A DNA stretch of 10,289 nucleotides from Rhodobacter sp. (GTDB lineage: Bacteria; Pseudomonadota; Alphaproteobacteria; Rhodobacterales; Rhodobacteraceae), in contig PNND01000029.1 in assembly GCA_013824045.1 (NCBI GenBank), positions 1-10,289 of the forward strand, written 5' to 3'. The notes beneath the pieces were generated by a model. It was not told the origin of the DNA. It was given only the letters and a program-made list of their open reading frames with translations, and made no database searches. Of this stretch, positions 1 through 5,457 are shown in pieces. Every line of letters starts with the position of its first letter. The stretch's first letter is position 1. The position numbers and the translations under genes are program-made.

Positions 1-203
1 CCTACGCCATGCCCGGCTTCCGCCAACCCGGCCCCAAGGGCAAGATGGTCGCAGGCTATGCCGCCTTCGCGCGGCATCTCGGCCTCTATCCCCATTCCGG
101 CTCCATCCTGCCGCAGCTCGTCAAGGAAACCACCGGCTTCAAAACCTCCCAGAGCGGTATTCTCTTCACCCCGGACCGTCCCCTTCCAGCAGATCTCGTT
201 TAG
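1..203 (+). CDS. DUF1801 / YdhG-like protein, C-terminal part (5' end outside window)
   Basis: This is the 3' end of a gene that begins before the window; the reading phase starts at base 3 and runs through YAMPGFR to a TAG at 201-203. The pattern of a Y-x-MP-x-FR start, a central FARHLGLYPHSGS segment, TSQSGILF and a final PLPADLV matches the C-terminal half of DUF1801 proteins, small cytoplasmic proteins that include B. subtilis YdhG, proposed to be a frataxin-like iron chaperone. The biochemical role in proteobacteria is not established. The family normally continues beyond 'PLP..LV' with a basic residue and a short helix. Here the TAG falls exactly there, and the same frame continues as RIVALRQAELAR to a TAA at 240-242, which looks like the natural end. 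The product may therefore be about 13 residues short. The family call is fairly sure; the function is not. Confidence 0.75.
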   Translation, partial: YAMPGFRQPGPKGKMVAGYAAFARHLGLYPHSGSILPQLVKETTGFKTSQSGILFTPDRPLPADLV

Positions 204-287
204 CGCATTGTCGCGCTCCGTCAGGCCGAGTTGGCAAGGTAACGCACGCATCCGCCCCTCTTCCCCCGGCCCTTGCCCTGTCTTCTC

Positions 288-332
288 TGTTCAAATATCC
301 CACGGGGGTCCGGGGGTGTGAAACCCCCGGGG
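288..332. repeat. Intergenic G/C-tract hairpin repeat, copy 1
   Basis: The element starts with tgttcaaatatcc (288-300), continues with two G-tracts separated by tcc, and folds into a hairpin with ccggggg at 310-316, a 7-base loop, and cccccgg at 324-330. A second copy with the same 13-base start and the same order of parts lies at 7055-7102. The two sites have unrelated flanking genes, so this is a dispersed intergenic element. It sits between the DUF1801 gene and the first SDR. Read on the minus strand the hairpin is followed by ATATTT, which resembles a weak terminator tail. The role (terminator, processing site or REP-like repeat) is inferred. Confidence 0.7.
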
Positions 333-340
333 TCCGCCCC

Positions 341-370
341 ACAAAGCCACGTCCCGCAAAGCCACGCCGC
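341..370. repeat. Two tandem copies of a 15-base unit
   Basis: Bases 341-355 and 356-370 are two adjacent, imperfect copies of one 15-base unit sharing caaagccacg (342-351 and 357-366). They lie about 25 bases upstream of the SDR start at 395. The duplication is directly visible. It may be replication slippage or a paired protein-binding site, and nothing else in the sequence decides between these. Confidence 0.45.
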
Positions 371-394
371 AGCCCCAGCAATCCAAGGCCCAAC

Positions 395-1054
395 ATGACC
401 CAGAACATCGCCCTTGTCACCGGCGCCTCTCGCGGCATCGGGGCCGCCATTGCCGAACAGCTGGCCCTGCGCGGCTGGCATGTGGTGGCCGTCGCCCGCA
501 CCGTCGGCGGGTTGGAAGAATTGGATGACCGGGTCAAATCCGCACATCTGCCCGGCGCAGGCAGCCTGACCCTCGCGCCCATGGACATCACCAAGGACGA
601 TGCCATGCGCCATCTCTGCCGCTCGATCCATGACCGCTGGGGTCATCTGGACCTCTGGGTCCATGCGGCGATTCATGCGGCACCACTGGCCCCGGCGGGC
701 AGCATGGATGCCAAGGATTGGGACAAATCCATCGCCACCAACACCCGCGCCACCGGCGCGCTGATCCCGATGGTGGAACCCCTCCTACGCGCCGCCCCGC
801 AAGGCACGGCGCTGTTCCTCGATGATCCCAAGGGCGGCGCGAAATTCCATGCCGCCTATGGCGCCACAAAGGCCGCGCAAATTGCCCTCGCCCGCTCCTG
901 GGCTGCTGAAAACGCCAAACACGGCCCGCGTGTCATCATCGTTGAACCTGCCCCCATGCCCACCGCAACCCGCGCCCGCTTCCACCCAGGCGAGGATCGC
1001 AGCACCCTTGCCGACCCACGCACCGAAGCCGCGCGCATCCTCGATGAACTCTGA
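395..1054 (+). CDS. Divergent short-chain dehydrogenase/reductase (SDR), probably altered active site
   Basis: A 219-residue cytoplasmic Rossmann-fold protein of the classical SDR superfamily, somewhat shorter than the usual 240-260. The N-terminal cofactor motif is intact (TGASRGIG, residues 9-16), and a PMDIT segment at 62-66 matches the usual adenine-binding Asp strand. YGATK at 155-159 gives the catalytic Tyr155 and Lys159, and Asn116 sits in the helix where the fourth tetrad residue is expected. Two features are odd: the strand that normally reads NNAG reads HAAI (90-93), and the strand that should carry the catalytic Ser reads LFLDDPKGG (140-148), with no Ser 12-14 residues before Tyr155. 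The C-terminus lacks the usual SG-x-x-x-x-DGG ending. It may act on an unusual substrate or be non-catalytic. It starts at ATG 395 behind a weak aagg, 75 bases upstream of the next SDR on the same strand. Fold call sure; function unknown. Confidence 0.85.
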   Translation: MTQNIALVTGASRGIGAAIAEQLALRGWHVVAVARTVGGLEELDDRVKSAHLPGAGSLTLAPMDITKDDAMRHLCRSIHDRWGHLDLWVHAAIHAAPLAPAGSMDAKDWDKSIATNTRATGALIPMVEPLLRAAPQGTALFLDDPKGGAKFHAAYGATKAAQIALARSWAAENAKHGPRVIIVEPAPMPTATRARFHPGEDRSTLADPRTEAARILDEL

Positions 1055-1090
1055 CTAACATGTCAGTTTGCGCTTGCCCCCACGCCCGCC

Positions 1091-1117
1091 ATCCGTTTGA
1101 CTACCGGGCAAATGGAT
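1091..1117. promoter_or_regulatory. Inverted repeat just upstream of the SDR ribosome binding site (candidate operator or leader hairpin)
   Basis: atccgtttg at 1091-1099 and caaatggat at 1109-1117 are inverted repeats around a 9-base centre, with eight of nine pairs Watson-Crick and one G-T pair. The right arm ends directly against the aggggat Shine-Dalgarno stretch at 1118-1124 of the gene starting at 1130. A repressor bound here, or an RNA hairpin, could control translation or transcription of that SDR. The symmetry is seen; regulation is inferred. No convincing -35/-10 pair stands out nearby. Confidence 0.4.
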
Positions 1118-1124
1118 AGGGGAT
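1118..1124 (+). promoter_or_regulatory. Shine-Dalgarno that sets the start of the DHRS6-like SDR
   Basis: aggggat lies six to seven bases before ATG 1130. It favours that start over the in-frame TTG at 1097, which has no comparable site. Confidence 0.6.
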
Positions 1125-1129
1125 CGTTC

Positions 1130-1864
1130 ATGCGCCTTGCAGGCAAAACCGCCTTCTGCACCGCCTCCGGCGCCGGGATCGGCCTCGCAACCGCCCGCGC
1201 CTTTCAGGCCGAAGGCGCCCGCGTGATCGCCACCGACATCAACAGCAAGGCGGTAGAGGCACTCCGCGATGAAGGGATCGACGCCCACCGCCTCGACGTG
1301 ACCGATGCCGCAGCCATCACCGCCATAGCCGCCATGGCAGGCCCAGTGGATATCCTGTTCAACTGCGCCGGCTTCGTCCATGCCGGCACCATCCTGGACT
1401 GCGAAGAAAAGGATTTCGACTTCTCGGTCGAATTGAACGTCAAATCCCTCTACCGCGTCACCCGCGCCTTCCTGCCCGCCATGCTGGACAATGGCGGCGG
1501 GTCCATCATCAACATCGCCTCGGTCGCCTCCTCGATCATCGCCGCGCCCAACCGTTTCGTCTATGGCGCGACCAAGGCCGCCGTGATCGGCATTACGAAA
1601 TCCATCGCCGCCGATTACGTGACCCGCGGCATCCGCTGCAACGCGATCTGCCCCGCCACGGTCGAGTCCCCCTCACTCGAGCAGCGCCTGCGCGACACCG
1701 GCGATTACGCCGCCGCACGTGCCGCCTTCATTGCGCGCCAACCCATGGGCCGCATCGGCCAGCCCGAGGAAATCGCGCACCTGGCCGTTTACCTCGCCTC
1801 AGACGAATCCGCCTTCCTGTCCGGTCAGGCGATCAGCATTGACGGCGGCTGGACCAACATCTGA
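1130..1864 (+). CDS. SDR oxidoreductase, DHRS6/BDH2-like (3-hydroxybutyrate dehydrogenase type 2 family)
   Basis: A 244-residue classical SDR. Visible motifs are TASGAGIG (11-18), Asp36 at the end of the second strand (indicating NAD rather than NADP), NCAG (78-81), Asn103, Ser131, Tyr145 and Lys149 (VYGATK), and the C-terminal SGQAISIDGGW. Long blocks match my memory of human DHRS6/BDH2: VIATDIN, LDCEEKDFDFS, NRFVYGATKAAVIG, GIRCNAICP and YLASDESA. Arg142, Arg186 and Arg203 correspond to the arginines that line the carboxylate pocket of that enzyme, so a small hydroxy or keto carboxylate is the likely substrate. Family activities include (R)-3-hydroxybutyrate dehydrogenase and 4-oxoproline reductase. 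Bacterial relatives are also annotated as 2-keto-3-deoxy-L-fuconate dehydrogenases, so the substrate is open. The start at 1130 is chosen because AGGGGA (1118-1123) lies six bases upstream and the SDR N-terminus begins there; the upstream in-frame TTG at 1097 lies within the inverted repeat. Confidence 0.88.
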   Translation: MRLAGKTAFCTASGAGIGLATARAFQAEGARVIATDINSKAVEALRDEGIDAHRLDVTDAAAITAIAAMAGPVDILFNCAGFVHAGTILDCEEKDFDFSVELNVKSLYRVTRAFLPAMLDNGGGSIINIASVASSIIAAPNRFVYGATKAAVIGITKSIAADYVTRGIRCNAICPATVESPSLEQRLRDTGDYAAARAAFIARQPMGRIGQPEEIAHLAVYLASDESAFLSGQAISIDGGWTNI

Positions 1865-1877
1865 TACGGCTCCGAGC

Positions 1878-1947
1878 GGCCTTCTAGGAAGGCCCCGATT
1901 TTTCGCAGAAAAATCGAAGACGGAAAATTCTTCGCAGAAGAATTTTC
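1878..1947. terminator. Three successive hairpins between convergent genes (bidirectional terminator region)
   Basis: Three perfect inverted repeats follow one another. The first is ggccttc/gaaggcc with a tag centre (1878-1894). The second is a 9-base stem beginning cgatttttc with a gca centre (1896-1916). The third is gaaaattcttc/gaagaattttc, an 11-base stem also with a gca centre (1923-1947). They fill the 89-base gap between the plus-strand SDR stop (1862-1864) and the minus-strand PLP-gene stop (1954-1956). The AT-rich second and third stems with flanking T/A runs can serve as rho-independent-type stops in both directions. That function is inferred from position and symmetry. Confidence 0.75.
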
Positions 1948-1953
1948 GCCCCT

Positions 1954-3069
1954 TCACACAACGTCCAGCGCCGCGCTGATCCCGTCCCACAGCGCCTCTA
2001 CCGGCTCTACCCCAATGGACAGGCGCAAGAACCCCTCAGGCACCGCATCACCCCAGCGCGCCCGCCGCTCGCCCGCCGAATGGGTGGACCCGAAAGACGT
2101 TGTCCGCGCCATATAGGGGCAGGCCTCCAGAAAGCGTTCCGCCCTCTCGGCACTCTCCAGCGTCATCCCGATCAGGAAGCCAAAGCCCCGCGCCTGCCGC
2201 GCCGTCACCGCATATGACGGATCCCCCGGCAACCCCGGATAGCGCAAGGCGCGCACCTTGGGATGGGCGGCCAGCCGCTCTGCAATCACCTTCGCGCTTG
2301 CACACATCCGCGACAGGCGCAATTCCAGCGTCTCGATCCCGCGATGCACCAACCAGGCCTCAAACGCCCCCGGCACCGCACCCGAAAGCTTGCGCCAATC
2401 CCGTACCTTTTGCATCAGCACCGCATCACGCCCGGCCACATGGCCGAACAGCACATCCGAATGCCCCCCGGGAGCCTTGGTATCGGCCGCCACCACCAGA
2501 TCGGCCCCAAGGTCCAAGGGCCGCTGCAACACCGCCGTCATCGTGGTGTTGTCCACGATCACCACCGCCCCGGCTGAATGCGCCCGCGCTGCCACGGCAG
2601 CAATGTCGCAAACCTCCAATCCCGGATTGGACGGCGTCTCGATATAGACAATCCCCGCCCCGGAGAAATCCGCCTTCTCCATATCTACCGTCGGGACATA
2701 GTCCACCTGCACACCGAACGGCATCAGGAACTGCTCGGCAAACAGCCGCACGGTGTAATAGCCGTCCGAAGGCAGAACCACCCGCTTGCCGGGCACCACC
2801 GCCGCAAAAAGCGCGGCCGATATCGCCGCCATCCCCGAGGGAAAGCTCACACAAGGTGCACCTTCCAGCACTGCCATCTGTGCCTCGACCTCTTCCCATG
2901 TCGGCATCGACATCCGGCCATAGACGAACCCGCCGACATCCGACCGGGGCAGATGATAAGTGGCCGCACTCACCAAAGGCGGCGCAACCGGATCCCCCTG
3001 TTCCAGCCGCGCGCTGCGGTGGTGCAGCAGCTCGGCAAAGCGTCGGTCGTCATCGTTGCGCATGGTCAT
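1954..3069 (-). CDS. PLP-dependent cystathionine gamma-synthase/lyase-family enzyme
   Basis: A 371-residue fold-type I PLP enzyme of the Cys/Met metabolism family (usual length about 380-400). Visible features are Tyr50 and Arg52 (phosphate contact from the partner subunit), FPSGMAAISAAL (76-87, cofactor cradle), IETPSNP (143-149), Asp173 in VDNTTMT (pyridine-nitrogen contact), Lys198 as the Schiff-base lysine in DTKAPGGHSD, and a C-terminal LRLSIGVE (348-355) carrying the carboxylate-binding Arg. Around the lysine the usual SATKY reads ADTKA, so a Ser phosphate contact and the aromatic after Lys are absent. The members catalyse beta/gamma elimination or replacement on amino acids such as cystathionine, homocysteine or methionine; which one cannot be told here. 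ATG 3069 is chosen because AAGGAGA (3077-3083) lies seven bases upstream; the longer frame to 3114 would need TTG. It is the last gene of the minus-strand run, 54 bases behind the HIBADH-like gene. Confidence 0.87.
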   Translation of the reverse strand: MTMRNDDDRRFAELLHHRSARLEQGDPVAPPLVSAATYHLPRSDVGGFVYGRMSMPTWEEVEAQMAVLEGAPCVSFPSGMAAISAALFAAVVPGKRVVLPSDGYYTVRLFAEQFLMPFGVQVDYVPTVDMEKADFSGAGIVYIETPSNPGLEVCDIAAVAARAHSAGAVVIVDNTTMTAVLQRPLDLGADLVVAADTKAPGGHSDVLFGHVAGRDAVLMQKVRDWRKLSGAVPGAFEAWLVHRGIETLELRLSRMCASAKVIAERLAAHPKVRALRYPGLPGDPSYAVTARQARGFGFLIGMTLESAERAERFLEACPYMARTTSFGSTHSAGERRARWGDAVPEGFLRLSIGVEPVEALWDGISAALDVV

Positions 3070-3076
3070 CTGCGGG

Positions 3077-3083
3077 TCTCCTT
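3077..3083 (-). promoter_or_regulatory. Strong Shine-Dalgarno that sets the start of the PLP enzyme
   Basis: On the minus strand this reads AAGGAGA, seven bases before ATG 3069. It is the strongest ribosome binding site in the window and supports independent, efficient initiation of this last gene. Confidence 0.65.
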
Positions 3084-3097
3084 CACCCGCCGAACCT

Positions 3098-3112
3098 GTC
3101 CCGCCGCGGGAC
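3098..3112. repeat. 15-base GC palindrome between the HIBADH-like and PLP genes
   Basis: gtcccgc and gcgggac flank a single central base. As RNA this gives a six-pair stem with a three-base loop. It lies in the 54-base gap between the HIBADH-like stop (3124-3126) and the PLP start (3069). No T-run follows it, so it is more likely a processing or stabilising hairpin, or a protein site, than a terminator. Confidence 0.45.
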
Positions 3113-3123
3113 AAAGCGCAAGG

Positions 3124-4023
3124 TCACTCCAACCGCGCCGGGAACCCCTTAGCGCGCAAATCGGTGCCCAGCGCATCTTCCAAGAGCTTCACGATCTGCG
3201 TCGATTGCGCGCCGCCGCCATAAACGGCCTTGCCCTTCATGAAGGTCTGGTTCGTCATCGCGGCTAGATCCAGCGGCACCCCGAACTCCCGCCCGAAGCC
3301 CATGGCAAAACCCAGATCCTTCAGCGCCAGATCCATCGAGAAGGCGATGTCATAGCTGCCGTTCAGGATCAGTTGCCCCTCCGTCTCGTGCACAAAGGAA
3401 CTCCCCGAGGATGCCGCAATCGCCTCCCACGCGGTCTTCAGGTCCAGCCCGCCCCGCTTGGCCAACATCAGCGCCTCGCCATCCGCGACAAGATGGATGA
3501 AGGCCAGCATGTTGGTGATCACCTTGATCACCGCCGCACTGCCCAACGGCCCCATGTGGAAGATGCGATTCCCGATCGCCTCCAGCGCGGGCTTGTGCAT
3601 CTCGAACAGGTCGGCATCGCCTCCGACCAGAACCGTGATCTCGCCCCGCGCCGCCAGATGGACGCCCCCTGTAACGGGTGCCTCCAGCAGCCGCACGCCA
3701 CCCGTCCGCGCCAGCCCCGCCAGCCGCAGGATATCATCGCGCCCCAGCGTCGAATTCTCGATCCAGGTCGCGCCGGGTTTCATCTCGGTCAGCAATTGCG
3801 CCAGCACCGCCTCGGATACCGCAGGCGAAGGCAGGCAGGTGAACACATGGTCCACCGCTGCAGCCACTTCTGCCGGGCCTGCGGCCACGCTCGCCCCCAT
3901 CGCCCGGTGCCGTTCGGCCAAGGCAGCGTCGCGGTCATAAACCACAACCTCATGCCCTGCCCGGATCAGGCTCGCCGCAAGATGACCGCCAAGATTCCCC
4001 AAGCCTACATAGCCGTATTTCAT
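3124..4023 (-). CDS. NAD(P)-dependent beta-hydroxyacid dehydrogenase, 3-hydroxyisobutyrate dehydrogenase family
   Basis: A 299-residue cytoplasmic enzyme of full family length (about 290-300). The N-terminal Rossmann motif is GLGNLG (7-12). The second strand ends VVVYDRD, so Asp30 followed by Arg31 leaves NAD versus NADP open. The substrate-binding motif EAPVTGG is at 114-120, and the catalytic Lys167 lies in GSAAVIKVITN with Asn171 one helical turn on, as the family requires. Lys235 in LALKDLG matches the conserved C-terminal Lys. Members oxidise beta-hydroxy acids (3-hydroxyisobutyrate, tartronate semialdehyde and relatives) or reduce the semialdehydes. The start ATG overlaps the aldehyde dehydrogenase stop by ATGA (4020-4023), so the two are probably translationally coupled. 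A consecutive hydroxyacid-to-semialdehyde-to-acid route with the neighbouring ALDH is plausible but inferred. Confidence 0.9.
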   Translation of the reverse strand: MKYGYVGLGNLGGHLAASLIRAGHEVVVYDRDAALAERHRAMGASVAAGPAEVAAAVDHVFTCLPSPAVSEAVLAQLLTEMKPGATWIENSTLGRDDILRLAGLARTGGVRLLEAPVTGGVHLAARGEITVLVGGDADLFEMHKPALEAIGNRIFHMGPLGSAAVIKVITNMLAFIHLVADGEALMLAKRGGLDLKTAWEAIAASSGSSFVHETEGQLILNGSYDIAFSMDLALKDLGFAMGFGREFGVPLDLAAMTNQTFMKGKAVYGGGAQSTQIVKLLEDALGTDLRAKGFPARLE

Positions 4024-5450
4024 TTCCCGTGACCCACGATTGCCTTCACCTCGCAGAAGTCATGAATGCCCCAATCGGCATATTCCCGACCATTGCCCGA
4101 CTGCTTGTAGCCGCCAAAGGGCGCAAAGGTATCCCATGCCGGATAGTTCAGGCTCACCTGCCCCGCCCGCATGCGCCGCCCCACGGCAATCGCCTCGGCC
4201 GTCGGACCCTGCACATAGGCGGCAAGGCCATAGACAGTGTCATTGGCCATCTCCACGGCATGATCCACCGACTCGTATCCGATCACCGAAAGCACAGGGC
4301 CAAAGATTTCCTCCCGCGCGATGGTCATGTCATTGGTCACATGACCAAAGACCGTGGGCCGCGCAAACCAGCCGCGGTTCAACCCCGCAGGCCGCCCGGG
4401 GCCGCCGGTGACCAGCGTGGCCCCCTCGTCGATCCCCTTCTGGATCAGGCCCTGCACCTTGTCGAAATGCACCTTGGAAATCAGCGGCCCCATCGTCACG
4501 GCCGGATCGTTCGGGTCACCCACGACGACCTTTTCGGCAGCCTCTTTCGCCACCGCAAGCGCCTCATCCATCCGGGCCATCGGCACGAACATCCGCGTTG
4601 GCGCATCGCAGGATTGCCCCGTATTGCCAAAGCAGCCTTCGACCCCGCCCGCCACCGCCGCCGCCAGATCGGCCGTCGGCAGGATGATATTGGCCGACTT
4701 GCCGCCCAGCTCCTGCGCCACACGCTTCACCGTGGGGGCCGCCGCAGCCGCGACCGCCGTGCCCGCACGGGTCGATCCGGTGAACGACACCATATCCACC
4801 TCGGGATGGGCTGAAATGCGCGCGCCCACCTCCGGCCCGGTGCCATTGACCATGTTGAACACGCCCGCAGGCACGCCCGCCGCATGGCACACTTCCGCAA
4901 ACATCACACCCGACAAGGGCGCAATCTCCGACGGCTTCAGCACCATAGCGCAACCCGCCGCAATCGCCGGGGCGACTTTGCAGGCGATCTGGTTCATCGG
5001 CCAGTTCCACGGCGTGATCAGCGCACACACCCCGATCCCTTCGCGGATCAGCAGCGTATCCCCGCGCATCTCTTCCCAGTGAAACTCTTTCGCCGCCTTG
5101 ATGGTGCTTTCGATATGCACCTGCCCCGCCCAAGCCTGCGCCTCGCGCGCCCAAGCCATCGGCGCACCCATCTCGGTGCTCATGGCAACGGCAAATTCCT
5201 CATAGCGCTTGTTGTACTCGGCCAGAATGGCCTCCAAGAGCGCGATCCGATCCGCCGGCTTCCATGACGTGAACCCGTCAAACGCCGCCCGCGCCGCCAT
5301 GATGGCCCGATCCGCATCGGCCACTGACCCCAACGCCACCTGCGCCACGATCTCTTCATTCGCGGGATTCTCGACGCCCATGGTCGTCCCACCCAGCGGC
5401 GCCACCCATTCACCGTTGATGTAGAACTTGGAAAGATTCGCGTATGTCAT
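4020..5450 (-). CDS. NAD(P)-dependent aldehyde dehydrogenase
   Basis: A 476-residue member of the ALDH superfamily, of normal length. Visible are PWNWP (147-151) with Asn149 of the oxyanion hole, Lys172 in LKPSE, the FTGST cofactor turn (223-227), the general base Glu247 in ELGGKS, the nucleophile Cys281 in GQSCDAPTR, EEIFGPV (380-386) and the C-terminal PFGGYKQSG (444-452). All catalytic parts are present, so it should oxidise an aldehyde to a carboxylate. The aldehyde is unknown. The N-terminus MTYANLSKFYINGEW is the usual family beginning, and GAGGGA (5454-5459) precedes ATG 5450, so the in-frame ATG at 5543, lying inside the mttB coding sequence, is rejected. The Shine-Dalgarno overlaps the mttB stop codon, and the stop overlaps the HIBADH-like start, placing it firmly in one operon. 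Confidence 0.92.
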   Translation of the reverse strand: MTYANLSKFYINGEWVAPLGGTTMGVENPANEEIVAQVALGSVADADRAIMAARAAFDGFTSWKPADRIALLEAILAEYNKRYEEFAVAMSTEMGAPMAWAREAQAWAGQVHIESTIKAAKEFHWEEMRGDTLLIREGIGVCALITPWNWPMNQIACKVAPAIAAGCAMVLKPSEIAPLSGVMFAEVCHAAGVPAGVFNMVNGTGPEVGARISAHPEVDMVSFTGSTRAGTAVAAAAAPTVKRVAQELGGKSANIILPTADLAAAVAGGVEGCFGNTGQSCDAPTRMFVPMARMDEALAVAKEAAEKVVVGDPNDPAVTMGPLISKVHFDKVQGLIQKGIDEGATLVTGGPGRPAGLNRGWFARPTVFGHVTNDMTIAREEIFGPVLSVIGYESVDHAVEMANDTVYGLAAYVQGPTAEAIAVGRRMRAGQVSLNYPAWDTFAPFGGYKQSGNGREYADWGIHDFCEVKAIVGHGK

Positions 5451-5457
5451 TGTTCCC

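Noticed and set aside
201..203. Possibility that the DUF1801 TAG encodes pyrrolysine, since an MttB-family gene is nearby
   Set aside because: The MttB-like frame itself has no internal TAG, DUF1801 proteins are not known to contain pyrrolysine, and no pyl genes are in the window. A nonsense change is the simpler reading.
304..335. Possible G-quadruplex in the G-tracts of repeat copy 1
   Set aside because: The C-tract can pair with a G-tract, and the repeated plan fits a hairpin better; it cannot be supported from sequence alone.
3070..3114. Extended N-terminus of the PLP enzyme from an upstream TTG at 3114
   Set aside because: The extra residues are Gly/Ser-rich and unlike the family, while a near-ideal AAGGAGA sits seven bases before ATG 3069.
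2100..3152. Plus-strand open frame (350 codons) opposite the PLP gene
   Set aside because: Pro/Ser/Arg-rich translation without family resemblance; antisense shadow of the PLP enzyme.
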